This document shows, piece by piece, positions 41,124 through 54,481 of a DNA stretch of 64,000 bases; position 1 is the stretch's first letter; each line of letters opens with the position of its first letter. The DNA is from Roseitranquillus sediminis. Lineage in GTDB: Bacteria > Pseudomonadota > Alphaproteobacteria > Rhodobacterales > Rhodobacteraceae. The translations under genes were made by a program, and so were the position numbers. Where the stretch lies: NCBI RefSeq assembly GCF_016918935.1, contig NZ_JAFFOB010000019.1:186001-250000 (forward strand). Reading direction: 5' to 3'. The notes beneath the pieces are model-generated. The model was not told where the DNA came from. It saw only the letters and a list, made by a program, of their open reading frames with translations, and did not search any database.

Positions 41124-42283
41124 TCGGTCATCTCCCGCCGATCATCTGTCGCGGCGAGTGTCGCGACCTCGTCTTCCGTGCGCGGCGCCACCGCCTCGCC
41201 CGCACTCACGAATCCCTGACCGATGGTGATGATCCGCACCTCGTCCGGCAGCCCGGAGATCCAGATGCCGTCGGTCTGGGCACGCACGATCTCGACCTCG
41301 TGGAACTCCACCCGGTTTCCGTCATCGACCGTCTTGACGCCCAGCGCGCCGTCGGAGCCGAGCGACAGCACCGCGGGCGAGAGAAAGTGCGCCACGGTCT
41401 CGCCCACAGGAATGCGCACCTCGGCGCTGACGCCGCTCGGAACCGGATCTTCCTGGTTCGGGACCACGATCTCGGCGCGGAACGTGCGCGTCTCGGCATC
41501 GGCGTTCACACCAATATAAGCGACCTCCCCCTGCCGCACCTGCCCCGTGATGAACGATACCTCCGCGTCCTGTCCCACCTCCAGCGCCGACAGCGACTGC
41601 TGCGGCACCTGGATCACGACCGTCAGCGGCTCGCCGTCCACGATCTCGCCCACCTCCTCGCCGGCGGTGACGTACTCGCCGACCTCGATCGTCAGCTCGT
41701 CCAGCGTTCCGGCGAAGGGCGCGCGGATGATGGTGTTTTCCAGCGCCTCCTCGGCCGCCGCCACCTGAGCGCGCGCTGCGGCCAGCGCCGAGCGCGTCTC
41801 GGCGATACGGTCGAGCGTCGAGGCGCCGCGCTCGAGCAGCGTCTCGGCGTTGCGGAAGTCTCGCTCGGCCCGCGTCAGCTCCTCCTGCGCCCTCTCCAGT
41901 TCCGCCTGCCGCTGCGTGTTGTCGACTCGAGCGATGATCTGGGCGGCCTCGACGGCCTCGCCCTTGCGCGCCGCGACCTCGGCGATCTCGCCCGTCGCCT
42001 CCGTTCGGATCGAGGACAGCCGGTCCGGCTGCGCCTGCCCCTCGGCGGAGAAGATGCGCGTCACCGGTTCGGCGCGCGACTCCCGCACCGCCACCGCGAT
42101 TTCCCGCGGAGCGTCGGCGACGGAGGTCTTGGTGTCCGGCTCCTCGCCGGGCAGGACGAAGCCGCTCGCCATCCATCCGAGGAGCGCGAGGATCAGCGCG
42201 GCAGCGACCCACTTCGAGCGGGAGACACCGCCGTCATCCTGGAACGAAAGCGCTGGGGTCTCGGTCGTCGCGGATTGCGGCAT
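41120..42283 (-). CDS. RND efflux pump, periplasmic adaptor (HlyD/MFP family)
   Basis: A 387-residue adaptor. One N-terminal membrane helix (about 25-45), then a lipoyl half motif, a long coiled-coil hairpin (QAELERAQEELTRAERDF onward), a second lipoyl half with ENTIIRAPFAGTLDELTIEV and a beta-barrel domain. It bridges the RND permease to an outer-membrane channel. ATG 42283 has GAGG six bases before it; ATG 42289 is an alternative. First gene of the adaptor-permease-methyltransferase operon. Confidence 0.92.
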   Translation of the reverse strand: MPQSATTETPALSFQDDGGVSRSKWVAAALILALLGWMASGFVLPGEEPDTKTSVADAPREIAVAVRESRAEPVTRIFSAEGQAQPDRLSSIRTEATGEIAEVAARKGEAVEAAQIIARVDNTQRQAELERAQEELTRAERDFRNAETLLERGASTLDRIAETRSALAAARAQVAAAEEALENTIIRAPFAGTLDELTIEVGEYVTAGEEVGEIVDGEPLTVVIQVPQQSLSALEVGQDAEVSFITGQVRQGEVAYIGVNADAETRTFRAEIVVPNQEDPVPSGVSAEVRIPVGETVAHFLSPAVLSLGSDGALGVKTVDDGNRVEFHEVEIVRAQTDGIWISGLPDEVRIITIGQGFVSAGEAVAPRTEDEVATLAATDDRREMTE

Positions 42284-42493
42284 AGTCATCCTCAGCGGCG
42301 GCGGCCAGCGGGCGTGGCGCGGTTCGGGAGCAACTCATGCCCAGTCCGAGTCCGACGAGGCAAAGCGGATGGCTGCGCTCTCGCCGGCCACGGGAAGCGC
42401 CTCAGCACATGTCGCGGCGAAGCGCAATTTCAATCTCCTGGACTCGGCCCGCGTCGTCGCAACAAGCTCGCCGAGGTCACTACAGGAGACGCC

Positions 42494-42991
42494 ATGACCC
42501 CGGAATCCTTCAAGCTGGAGCCGAATGACGCGATCCCGAACAATCCGCGCCTGCCTGTTCTGCACTATCGACGGGTTCTCGCCCCTTTCGAGACATCGGC
42601 CGAAGCGCTGGAGACGCTCTTCCGGCGCAACGGTTGGCCGCCGCAATGGCGGAACGGGATCTTCGACTACCACCATTATCACTCGACCGCGCACGAGGCG
42701 CTGGGGGTGGCTGCCGGTTCGGCGCGGGTGATGCTGGGCGGTCCCGGCGGGCGCGAGGCCGAGCTAGCGGCTGGTGACGTCGTGGTCCTGCCGGCGGGCA
42801 CCGGTCATTGCCTGGTCGAGGCGAGGGACGGCTTCCTCGTCGTCGGGGCTTATCCTGAGGGACAGGAGTGGGACCTGCGTCGGGACGGTGCGGACCGTGA
42901 AACGCTGGCTGCCATCGCCGCAGTGCCACGCCCCGCTTTCGATCCCGTCGGCGATATGGAGGGCGCGATTTTCCAGCTCTGGCCGTCCTGA
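42494..42991 (+). CDS. Cupin-domain protein (YjlB-like)
   Basis: A 165-residue single-cupin protein. The metal-binding face is HHYHSTAHEALGVAAGSARV (His cluster and Glu) and the second motif is LPAGTGHCLVEA. AGGAG lies eight bases before ATG 42494. It resembles Bacillus YjlB by length and by the YHxSxxHE pattern. Function unknown, metal-binding likely. Divergent from the efflux operon and tail-to-tail with guaB six bases apart; the 210-base divergent gap holds both promoters, not identified. Confidence 0.85.
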   Translation: MTPESFKLEPNDAIPNNPRLPVLHYRRVLAPFETSAEALETLFRRNGWPPQWRNGIFDYHHYHSTAHEALGVAAGSARVMLGGPGGREAELAAGDVVVLPAGTGHCLVEARDGFLVVGAYPEGQEWDLRRDGADRETLAAIAAVPRPAFDPVGDMEGAIFQLWPS

Positions 42992-42997
42992 AAACGC

Positions 42998-46449
<3,452 letters not shown>

Positions 46450-46498
46450 CTGGAACCGCCGGGAGCCTCGGGCGTCATGCCATGAGAAGGAGGCCCCG

Positions 46499-47008
46499 AT
46501 GCAGACCACCCTCAAGATCAACGGCGAGAGTTGGACGCTGGATGTCGACCCGCGCACCAGCCTGCTCGACGCGCTGCGCCACCACCTTGACCTGACCGGC
46601 ACCAAGAAGGGGTGCGACCACGGCCAGTGCGGCGCGTGTACGATCATCCTGAACGGCCGGCGGATCAATTCGTGCCTGACGCTGGCCGTGATGCACGACG
46701 GCGACGAGATCACGACCATCGAAGGGTTGGGCGAGCCGGGGCGGCTGAACCCGATGCAGGAAGCGTTCGTGCGCCACGACGGGTATCAGTGCGGCTATTG
46801 CACGCCGGGTCAGATCATGTCGGCGACCGGAATGCTGGACGAGGTTTCGCAGGGCTGGCCCAGCCACGTCAGCGCCTCGCTTGAAGGCGACGTTCCGCTC
46901 AGCCGCGAGGAGGTGGCCGAGCGGATGAGCGGCAACCTCTGCCGCTGCTCAGCCTATCCCGGCATCGTGCGAGCGATCCGGGAGACCGCGGGTGAGGTTT
47001 CGGAATGA
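46499..47008 (+). CDS. Molybdenum hydroxylase, 2Fe-2S subunit (PaoA/CoxS-like)
   Basis: A 169-residue iron-sulfur subunit. The plant-ferredoxin type cluster is bound by Cys39, 44, 47 and 59 ([15 protein letters not shown]); the second cluster by Cys98/Cys101 (QCGYCTPGQ) and Cys148/Cys150 ([10 protein letters not shown]). Unlike PaoA of Escherichia coli there is no Tat signal, so the enzyme is probably cytoplasmic. It passes electrons from the molybdenum subunit to FAD. AAGGAGG precedes the ATG; the stop overlaps the next gene (ATGA). Confidence 0.94.
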   Translation: MQTTLKINGESWTLDVDPRTSLLDALRHHLDLTGTKKGCDHGQCGACTIILNGRRINSCLTLAVMHDGDEITTIEGLGEPGRLNPMQEAFVRHDGYQCGYCTPGQIMSATGMLDEVSQGWPSHVSASLEGDVPLSREEVAERMSGNLCRCSAYPGIVRAIRETAGEVSE

Positions 47009-47994
47009 GGCCGTTTGACTACATGCGCGCCGAGGATCTGCAGGCAGCGACCGAGGCAAAAGGAAATGGTGCGACGGTGATAGCGGGCGGCACCAACCTG
47101 CTCGACCTGATGAAGCTGGAGGTCATGGCGCCTGAGCGGCTGGTCGACATAACACGTTTGGACCTGCACAACACCGAACGGACGTCGGGGGGCGGATTGC
47201 GCATAGGCGCGCTGGTCACGAACAGCGATCTTGCGGCAAATCCGGACGTGCGGCGCAACTGGCCGGTGCTGTCGCGCGCGCTGCTCGCGGGCGCCACAGG
47301 GCAGCTGAGAAACAAGGCCACCACCGGCGGCAACCTTCTGCAGCGGACGCGGTGCTACTACTTCTATGACACCGCCATGCCCTGCAACAAGCGCGAGCCG
47401 GGGTCGGGGTGCCACGCGAGGACCGGCTTCAACCGCATCCACGCGATCCTCGGGGCGAGCGACAAGTGTATCGCGACTCACCCCAGCGACATGGCGGTCG
47501 CCATGCGGGCCCTCGACGCCGAGGTGGAGGTGCAGGGTTCGGGTGGCACACGCCGGATGGGCCTCGATGCGCTCTACCGCCTGCCCGGCGACACGCCGCA
47601 CATCGAGACGTCGCTCGCGGAGGGCGAGATCATCACCGCCGTCATCCTGCCACCGCCGCCCACCGCAGCGACGCAGGTATATCGCAAGGTGCGCGACCGC
47701 TCCTCCTATGCGTTCGCGCTCGTCTCCGTTGCCGCCGTCGTGGCGATGGACGGCGCGCGGATCCGCGAGGCACGGCTGGCCTTCGGCGGCCTCGGACCGA
47801 TGCCCTGGCGCGACGGCGAGGTGGAGCGCGCACTCGAGGGTCAGGAGCCGTCGGACGCGCTCTTCGACTGTGCCTCCGATATCCTGCTGCGCGACGCCCA
47901 AGGCCAGGGCAGCAACGACTTCAAGATTCCCCTCGCCCGGCGGACGCTCAAGGCGGTCCTCCGCGAGGTCACGCGCACGGAGGCGCCGGCATGA
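47005..47994 (+). CDS. Molybdenum hydroxylase, FAD subunit with 4Fe-4S insert (PaoB-like)
   Basis: A 329-residue FAD-binding subunit. FAD motifs are [14 protein letters not shown] (about 27) and the [12 protein letters not shown] region. An insertion carries Cys117, Cys127, Cys136 and Cys155 ([25 protein letters not shown]), the pattern that holds an additional 4Fe-4S cluster in PaoB and 4-hydroxybenzoyl-CoA reductase. This separates the enzyme from plain xanthine or CO dehydrogenases. It is coupled to both flanking genes by ATGA overlaps. Confidence 0.93.
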   Translation: MRPFDYMRAEDLQAATEAKGNGATVIAGGTNLLDLMKLEVMAPERLVDITRLDLHNTERTSGGGLRIGALVTNSDLAANPDVRRNWPVLSRALLAGATGQLRNKATTGGNLLQRTRCYYFYDTAMPCNKREPGSGCHARTGFNRIHAILGASDKCIATHPSDMAVAMRALDAEVEVQGSGGTRRMGLDALYRLPGDTPHIETSLAEGEIITAVILPPPPTAATQVYRKVRDRSSYAFALVSVAAVVAMDGARIREARLAFGGLGPMPWRDGEVERALEGQEPSDALFDCASDILLRDAQGQGSNDFKIPLARRTLKAVLREVTRTEAPA

Positions 47995-50186
47995 ACAAGC
48001 ACCTCAAGATGGACGCGCCGCAGAAGCGGGTTCTCGACGAGACGGCGCAGGGGACGCTCGGCCGGCCGCTGGACCGGCCGGAGGGGCCGCTCAAGGTTTC
48101 CGGCCGCGCCGCCTACTCGGCGGAATACCAGCTGCCGAACATGGCGACGGGCGTGCTGGTGCGGGCGACGATTACCCACGGGCGCATGACGTCGCTGAAC
48201 GACGAGGCGGTCCGGGGGATGCCCGGCATCCTTGGCGTCTTCACGGGCGAGCGGTTCCTGCGCAATCCCGCGCAGGGAGGCGCGGGCAAGGCCCCGGTGC
48301 AGGGTGCCTCCGAGGTGGCCTATCTCGGGCAGCCGGTCGCGCTCGTCGTGGCCGAGACGTTCGAACAGGCGCGGCACGCGGCGCAGCAGCTCAGGCCGAC
48401 CTTCGCCGGCGAGCCGGCGGATACGCACCCCGAACACGCGGCGCAGGTCGACCGGCCCGACAAGAAGCAGCTCGATCAGGGCGATGTCGATGGCGCGATG
48501 CAGGCGGCGGCGGCGAGCGTCGACGTCGTCTACACCACCCCGCCGCACAGCAGCGCGCCGATGGAGCCGCACGCCTCGGTCGCCGAGTGGCAGGGCGACC
48601 GGCTGATCCTGCGCGGCTCGTACCAGATGTTGAAGTACAACAAGAAGGAACTTGCGGATGCCATTGGCGTCGCGCCGGAAAATGTCCGGATCCTGTCGCC
48701 CTATGTCGGCGGCGGCTTCGGCTCGAAGCTCGGGATCGCGCCCGAGGCGGTGTCGGCGGCGCTGGCGGCACGGGAGCTGGGGCGGCCGGTCCGGGTGGTG
48801 ATGTCGCGCCAGCAGGTGTTCGAGGGGACCATGCGCCGCAGCGAGACCCGGCAGCGCCTGCGCCTCGCGGTCGATGCGGACGGCGTGCTGACGGCGCTGG
48901 AGCATGACGCGCGGGTCTCGAACTTGCCTGGCGAGAGCTTCAGCGAGCCGGTGCAGCAGGCGACGCACTTTCTCTATCGTGGCGAGAACCGGCGGCACGA
49001 GAACGAGATTGCGCGCGTCCACCGTACCTGCGCCGGCTCCGTCCGTGCACCGGGCGAGGCAGTGGGAATGCTGGCGCTCGAGGCGGCGATGGACGAGCTG
49101 GCCGAGGCAGCGGGCATCGACCCGATCGAGCTGCGCAAACGCAACATTCCCGATACGCACCCCGAAAACGGTATCCCCTACTCCGCCCGCTCGCTTGCAG
49201 AGTGCCTCGACGAGGGCGCCAGGCGTTTCGGCTGGGGGCAGCGCGATCTCCGGCCCGGTCAGCGGCGCGAAGGCGAATGGCTGATCGGCATAGGCGTCGC
49301 AGCGGCGGCGCGGCCAAACATACTGTCGGATTCGCGCGCCCGCGTCACCTTGCGCGAGGACGCCACGGCCCTCGTCGAAACGGACATGACCGACATCGGC
49401 ACCGGCACCTACTCCGTCCTGTCGCAGCTCGCGGCCGAGATGCTTGGCCTGCCGGTCGAGAGCGTGGAGGTGCGGCTGGGCGACACCGACCTGCCGCCCG
49501 CCGCTGGCTCCGGCGGCTCCTGGGGTGCCTCGTCCTCCGGCTCTTCAGTCTTCCTGGCCTGCCGCGGCATCCGCGAGACGCTCGCGCGGCGGATCGGCTG
49601 CGGCGCCGAGGCGCTGACGCTGCAGGACGGCGTGGCGACTGGTGGGAACCGGCGCGAGACGCTGCGGGACCTGCTGGCGGAGGGCTCGATCGAAGTCGAG
49701 GGGCACATCGAGCCGGGCGAGACGGCGAAGGAGGTCAGCCAGGCATCGTACGGCGCGCACTTCGTCGAGGTGGCGGTGAGCGCTGTCACTGGCGAGGTGC
49801 GGGTGCGCCGGATGCTGGGCGTATTCGCCGCCGGCCGAATTCTCAACGAGAAGACCGCCCGCTCGCAGTGTCACGGCGGGATGATCTGGGGCATCGGCTC
49901 GGCGCTGACGGAGGAGATCGCACACGACCCGCGCGACGGGCACATCGTCAACCGCGACTTGGCCGAGTACCACATCCCCGTAAACATGGACGTGCCGGAT
50001 CTCGACGTGACGTTCTTGGAAGAGCGCGACGATCATGCCAGCCCGATCCAGTCGAAGGGCATCGGCGAACTCGGCATCTCGGGCGCGGGCGCGGCGGTCA
50101 TCAACGCCATCTACAACGCCTGCGGCGTGCGGGTGCGCGACTATCCTGCGACTCCGGACAAGATCATCGCCCAATTGGCCGAGTAA
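47991..50186 (+). CDS. Molybdenum hydroxylase, molybdopterin-binding subunit (PaoC-like aldehyde oxidoreductase)
   Basis: A 731-residue catalytic subunit. [28 protein letters not shown], the arginine motif [14 protein letters not shown] (about 345), [14 protein letters not shown], and the C-terminal catalytic glutamate in [17 protein letters not shown] (about 690) all match PaoC, which oxidises aromatic and other aldehydes with molybdopterin cytosine dinucleotide. No XdhC/PaoD maturation factor or cofactor cytidylyltransferase is in the window. The aldehyde substrate is unknown. Ends five bases before the GH13 gene. Confidence 0.92.
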   Translation: MNKHLKMDAPQKRVLDETAQGTLGRPLDRPEGPLKVSGRAAYSAEYQLPNMATGVLVRATITHGRMTSLNDEAVRGMPGILGVFTGERFLRNPAQGGAGKAPVQGASEVAYLGQPVALVVAETFEQARHAAQQLRPTFAGEPADTHPEHAAQVDRPDKKQLDQGDVDGAMQAAAASVDVVYTTPPHSSAPMEPHASVAEWQGDRLILRGSYQMLKYNKKELADAIGVAPENVRILSPYVGGGFGSKLGIAPEAVSAALAARELGRPVRVVMSRQQVFEGTMRRSETRQRLRLAVDADGVLTALEHDARVSNLPGESFSEPVQQATHFLYRGENRRHENEIARVHRTCAGSVRAPGEAVGMLALEAAMDELAEAAGIDPIELRKRNIPDTHPENGIPYSARSLAECLDEGARRFGWGQRDLRPGQRREGEWLIGIGVAAAARPNILSDSRARVTLREDATALVETDMTDIGTGTYSVLSQLAAEMLGLPVESVEVRLGDTDLPPAAGSGGSWGASSSGSSVFLACRGIRETLARRIGCGAEALTLQDGVATGGNRRETLRDLLAEGSIEVEGHIEPGETAKEVSQASYGAHFVEVAVSAVTGEVRVRRMLGVFAAGRILNEKTARSQCHGGMIWGIGSALTEEIAHDPRDGHIVNRDLAEYHIPVNMDVPDLDVTFLEERDDHASPIQSKGIGELGISGAGAAVINAIYNACGVRVRDYPATPDKIIAQLAE

Positions 50187-50191
50187 GCGTG

Positions 50192-51841
50192 ATGCTGGAT
50201 CTCTGGTACAAGAACGCGATCATCTACTGCCTAGACGTCGAAACATTCATGGACGCGAATGGCGACGGCGTGGGTGACTTCGAAGGGCTGACACACCGGC
50301 TCGACCATCTCGAGGCGCTGGGCGTCAATGTCATCTGGTTGAACCCGTTCTACCCGACGCCCAACCGCGACAACGGTTACGACATCACGGACTTCTACGG
50401 TGTAGACCCGCGCCTCGGTCATCTGGGGCATTTCGTCGACTTCTCGCGCGCCGCGGCGGATCGGGGCATGAAGGTGATCGTCGACCTCGTGGTGAACCAC
50501 ACCTCGACCGATCATCCCTGGTTCCGCTCGGCCTGCGAGTCCGAGGACTCGCCCTATCGCGACTGGTACGTCTGGTCGAAGGAAAAGCCGGAAGACATCC
50601 ACGAGGGCATCATCTTCCCGGGGGTTCAGGATGCGGTTTGGACCTACAGCGAGCGGGCCGAGGCGTGGTACCTGCACCGCTTCTACGCGCACCAGGCCGA
50701 CCTCAACATCGCGAACCCGAAGGTGCGCGAGGAGATCCAGCGGATCATGGGCTTCTGGCTGGAGCTTGGCGTCTACGGCTTCCGCATCGACGCGGTGCCG
50801 TTCCTCGTCGAGTACATGGGGCTGAAAGAGAAGCCCGATCGCGAGCCGCTGCTCCTGCTGACCGAGATGCGGGACTTCCTCTCCTGGCGGCGCGCCGGGG
50901 CAATCATGCTGGCAGAGGCCAATGTCACGTATGACACCGTCGGAGCCTACTTCGGCGGACAGCAGATCGGCGCCGAAGACCGGATGCACATGGTCTTCGA
51001 CTTTCCGCTCAACCAGCAGATCTACCTCGGCATCGTGCGCGGCAGCGCCCTTCCGGTCATCGAAGCGCTGAAGCGCCGACCGAGCGAGATGTCGCACGGC
51101 GCGCAGTGGGCGAACTTCCTTCGGAACCACGACGAATTGTCGCTCGACAAGCTCGAGGACGACGAACGACAGGAGGTCTTCGACGCGCTGGGATCCGATC
51201 CCGACATGCAGATCTACGAGCGGGGACTGCGGCGCCGACTCGCCCCCATGATGGGCGGCGACGAGACGCGGCTGGCAATGCTGCACTCGCTGCTCCTGGC
51301 GCTGCCCGGAACGCCGGTCCTATGGTACGGCGACGAAATCGGCATGGGCGAGGACCTGTCGCAGCCGGAGCGCAGTGCAGTGCGCACGCCGATGCAGTGG
51401 GCGAACGAGCCGCACGCCGGCTTCTCGCGCTGCGAAAGCAAGAGCGACCTCGTTCGGCCGGTGGTCGACGAGGGGCCGTTCTCATTCGAACGTGTCAATG
51501 TGGTGGCGCAGCGGGACCGACCCGATTCGCTGATGGGCCGGATCCAGCGACTGATCCGGGTGCGCCGCGCCTGCCCCGAGATTGGATGGGGGGAAACGCA
51601 GGCCATCGACGTTGGCTCCGACGCTGTCCTGGCCATGATCGCGGACTGGCGGGACAATCGCGTGCTCACCCTCCACAATTTCTCGGCTGAACGGCTGCAG
51701 GTGCGGGTGACGCTGCGAGATGCGAGGTTCCTCGCCCGCCTGCTCGAATGTGACACTCCAGACACGGTCCCGGCGGACCAGCCGATCGAGCTGGAGCCCT
51801 ATGGCTTTCGCTGGTTCCGCGTGGACGGCGAGCGGCGGTAG
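50192..51841 (+). CDS. GH13 alpha-glucan enzyme, trehalose-synthase-like
   Basis: A 549-residue glycoside hydrolase. The four conserved regions are VIVDLVVNHTS, GFRIDAVPF (nucleophile Asp200), IMLAEANV (acid/base Glu242) and FLRNHDELS (Asp314). The N-terminus WYKNAIIYCLDVETFMDANG and the RDWYVWS stretch resemble maltose alpha-D-glucosyltransferase (TreS, GH13_16), which interconverts maltose and trehalose; hydrolysis is an alternative. It lacks the fused maltokinase seen in some TreS. ATG 50192 or GTG 50189 starts it, five or fewer bases past the molybdenum subunit, so read-through transcription is likely despite unrelated function. Confidence 0.88.
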   Translation: MLDLWYKNAIIYCLDVETFMDANGDGVGDFEGLTHRLDHLEALGVNVIWLNPFYPTPNRDNGYDITDFYGVDPRLGHLGHFVDFSRAAADRGMKVIVDLVVNHTSTDHPWFRSACESEDSPYRDWYVWSKEKPEDIHEGIIFPGVQDAVWTYSERAEAWYLHRFYAHQADLNIANPKVREEIQRIMGFWLELGVYGFRIDAVPFLVEYMGLKEKPDREPLLLLTEMRDFLSWRRAGAIMLAEANVTYDTVGAYFGGQQIGAEDRMHMVFDFPLNQQIYLGIVRGSALPVIEALKRRPSEMSHGAQWANFLRNHDELSLDKLEDDERQEVFDALGSDPDMQIYERGLRRRLAPMMGGDETRLAMLHSLLLALPGTPVLWYGDEIGMGEDLSQPERSAVRTPMQWANEPHAGFSRCESKSDLVRPVVDEGPFSFERVNVVAQRDRPDSLMGRIQRLIRVRRACPEIGWGETQAIDVGSDAVLAMIADWRDNRVLTLHNFSAERLQVRVTLRDARFLARLLECDTPDTVPADQPIELEPYGFRWFRVDGERR

Positions 51842-51843
51842 GT

Positions 51844-52209
51844 TCAGCCGAGGACGCTACGCAGGAGGCTGGCCACAGCCCGCGGGTCGACCGGCTTCGT
51901 CAGGCTGCGGGCATTGGGAAAGCGTGACATCACCTCGTTGCCGGCGGCGCCATATCCGGTGAGGAAGACAAACGGCTTGCCGTCGCGCTGGAAGCGTTCC
52001 GCGATCTCGTGGCTCGTACCGTCGGCGCCGAGATTGATGTCGAAAACGCCGATCTCCGGCGCCACCTCCTCGAAAGCCTCAATTGCGCCCCCTGTCGAGC
52101 GGTACGGACCGTAGGTCTCGAAACCTTCGTCCTTGAGCACGTCGGCGAGATCGAGCCCAACGATGATCTCGTCCTCGACGATCAGAACCTTTGTCTTGCG
52201 CTCTACCAC
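51844..52209 (-). CDS. Single-domain response regulator
   Basis: A 121-residue receiver domain. Acidic residues in LIVEDEIIVGLDLAD, phospho-acceptor in GVFDINLGADG, Thr in FLTGYG and Lys in LTKPVD. The D-I-N-L variant is typical of receivers linked to HWE/HisKA_2 kinases in alphaproteobacteria. The start chosen is GTG 52209 with GAGG five bases ahead; an upstream ATG at 52308 would add ~33 unlikely residues. No kinase is adjacent. Tail-to-tail with the GH13 gene, two bases apart. Confidence 0.88.
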   Translation of the reverse strand: MVERKTKVLIVEDEIIVGLDLADVLKDEGFETYGPYRSTGGAIEAFEEVAPEIGVFDINLGADGTSHEIAERFQRDGKPFVFLTGYGAAGNEVMSRFPNARSLTKPVDPRAVASLLRSVLG

Positions 52210-52394
52210 ATGAACCTCACCTACAAGAAGCGCCGCCTCCAGTGGCGGATCGGGCCAAGGTGACGCATTGGCAACCGCTTCCTGTTGCCAGTGCGCCTCG
52301 GCACGCAACCCATCAAAACAGAGCGTCGCTTTCTTTCAACCGCGTTTCGCAGGCGCGCGCCGATTCTGCCCCACATAGGCGCCGGTGCGCTAGC

Positions 52395-53453
52395 CTAGCG
52401 GCTTCTGCGTAGCCTCCCGACGACGCCGTCGGGAAAAAAGTAGACGCTGAGGATGAAGAGCACCCCCAACCACAGCAGCCAGCGGTCCGAATTCAGGAGA
52501 TCGGGCAGCAGGAACAATCCTGCCGTCGCCTCGGACGCTCCGCTCATCAGTGTCTGAAGGTAGTTCTGCGCCAGTACGAAGAGAGTCGCGCCGATTACCG
52601 CACCATACATCGTGCCCATTCCGCCGATGACGACCATCAGCAGGATGTCGAGCATGATCTCGAAGCTCAGCACCGTGTCCGGCCCGACGTAGCGCAGCCA
52701 GATGGCGAAGAGGCTGCCGGCGAGGGAGGCCGCCGCGGCCGAGATGCAGGTTGCGGCGATCCGATAGCGCACCACCCGGTAGCCGACCGCCTCGGCGCGG
52801 AAGTCGTTCTCGCGGATCGCCTTAAGCACGCTGCCGAAGGGCGAGTTCACGATGCGCAGGAGGAGCAGGAATAAAATGAGCGCAGAGAAGAAAACGAGGT
52901 AGTAGTTCAGGAGCTTGCCGTTCAGCCGCGTACCGAAGAGCTCGCCCTCCACAATCGTGAGCGCCGGCGTCAGCGCCCGCGGAATGGAGTAGTTGAGCCC
53001 GTCCTCGCCGCCGGTGAGCCCTGAGAACTGACTGACCAGCACCGCGAAGGCCGAGGCCACAGCTAGCGTGATCATCGCGAAGAAGATTGCCCGGACCCTG
53101 AGCGAGAATAGCCCGATCACCAGAGCCAGCGCGACCGCGGCGAATGCGCCCGCCAGCGCGCCGGCGCCGAGGGCCGGGAAGCTGCGGCCAATGTGCTCGC
53201 AGCCCAGCGCAACGCCGTAGGCGCCGAGGCCGAAGAACATGGTGTGGGCGAAGCTGACGATGCCGGTGTAGCCGAGCAGCAGGTCGTAGCTCGCCACCAG
53301 CACGATGAAGATGCAGATCCGCGCCGCCGTCTCCAGCGAGCGCGTGCCGGGAAACAAGAACGGCGCGAAGGCGAGCGAGACGAGGATCGCCGTCAGGATC
53401 AGCGCCAGTGCGGCACTGCGCGGCCGGTCGCCTGCGAGCAGGTGAACGATCAT
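52395..53453 (-). CDS. livM: Branched-chain-type ABC transporter permease LivM
   Basis: A 352-residue inner-membrane permease with about 8-10 helices. Family marks are GYTGIVSFAHTMFFGLGAYG (about 62) and VIGGMGTMYGAVIGA (about 290), with FGSVLKAIRENDFRAEAVGY as the ATPase-contact loop. It forms the pore with LivH. The start overlaps the livH stop by ATGA. Last gene of the operon; a 185-base gap without a gene follows. Confidence 0.92.
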   Translation of the reverse strand: MIVHLLAGDRPRSAALALILTAILVSLAFAPFLFPGTRSLETAARICIFIVLVASYDLLLGYTGIVSFAHTMFFGLGAYGVALGCEHIGRSFPALGAGALAGAFAAVALALVIGLFSLRVRAIFFAMITLAVASAFAVLVSQFSGLTGGEDGLNYSIPRALTPALTIVEGELFGTRLNGKLLNYYLVFFSALILFLLLLRIVNSPFGSVLKAIRENDFRAEAVGYRVVRYRIAATCISAAAASLAGSLFAIWLRYVGPDTVLSFEIMLDILLMVVIGGMGTMYGAVIGATLFVLAQNYLQTLMSGASEATAGLFLLPDLLNSDRWLLWLGVLFILSVYFFPDGVVGRLRRSR

Positions 53454-54481
53454 TTCGCCTTCACCACCGGCATCATGCCCTGCGGCCGCCACATAAGGAT
53501 GACGACCAGCAGGCCGATGTTCGACATCAGCGCGAGCTTCGGCTCGAGGAAGGCCACGTAGTTCTGCATCAGACCCACGAGCAGGGCGCCGATGAAGCAC
53601 CCCTCGACCGAGCCGAGCCCGCCAATGATGACCACGATGAAGACGAGGATCATCATCTCCTCGCCCATGCCAGCCGTCACTACCTCCTGATAGAGTCCCC
53701 ACATCACGCCACCGAGCCCGGCCAGCGCAGAACCCGCGACGAAGACCACCACAAAGACCAGCCGCAGGCGATAGCCCAGCGCCTGCACCATCTCGCCGTC
53801 CTCCACGCCCGCCCGGACGATGAGCCCGATGCGCGTGCGGCGCAGCACCCACCGCATCGCGAGGAACAGCACCAAACCCACCGCCACCGCGACCAGCCGG
53901 TAGCGCTCGAGCGCGGCGCCGGCGAAGGTTACCGCGCCCTTGAGCATCTCCGGCCGCGTCAGATAGATTTCTTCGGGTCCCCAGATCACGGCGATGAGTT
54001 GCTCGACCACGATCAGGCCGCCCACAGTGACGAGGATCTGCTTGAGGTGCGCGCCGTAGACCGGCCGGACGATCACCCGCTCGAACGCCCAGCCCATGAC
54101 GGCCGTCGCCGCCATCGCCGCCAGCACGGCGAGGAACAGAGCCACGAGGTTCAGCGCCAGCGACGGCGCGCCCGTCATCTCCCCCAGCGCCATGAGCAGG
54201 CTGACGCCGACGAACGCGCCGACGGAGATGAAGGCCCCGTGGCCGAAGTTGATGACGTCCATCAGCCCGAAGACCAGCGTCAGCCCCGACGCCATGATAA
54301 AGATCATCATCCCCATCGCCAGTCCCGAAACTGTCAGCGTGAGCCAGGACGAGGTCGACGAAATCGCCGCCAATCCCACCAGCACCAGAACCGGCACCAG
54401 TAGCACCGGCGCCAGACGCGAGAGTCGGTCGGCCAACGGCAGCCGCCTGACGACGCCGGCGCGATCCGCGGCCTCGCTCAC
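53450..54481 (-). CDS. livH: Branched-chain-type ABC transporter permease LivH
   Basis: A 343-residue permease. After a basic N-terminal ~25 residues come the helices with MASGLTLVFGLMDVINFGHG (about 65), VGGLIVVEQLIAVIWGP, RAGVEDGEMVQALGY and IIGGLGSVEGCFIGALLVGL, typical of LivH. Its GTG start (54481) overlaps the stop of the unknown gene upstream (GTGA), and its stop overlaps livM. Confidence 0.92.
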   Translation of the reverse strand: MSEAADRAGVVRRLPLADRLSRLAPVLLVPVLVLVGLAAISSTSSWLTLTVSGLAMGMMIFIMASGLTLVFGLMDVINFGHGAFISVGAFVGVSLLMALGEMTGAPSLALNLVALFLAVLAAMAATAVMGWAFERVIVRPVYGAHLKQILVTVGGLIVVEQLIAVIWGPEEIYLTRPEMLKGAVTFAGAALERYRLVAVAVGLVLFLAMRWVLRRTRIGLIVRAGVEDGEMVQALGYRLRLVFVVVFVAGSALAGLGGVMWGLYQEVVTAGMGEEMMILVFIVVIIGGLGSVEGCFIGALLVGLMQNYVAFLEPKLALMSNIGLLVVILMWRPQGMMPVVKAK

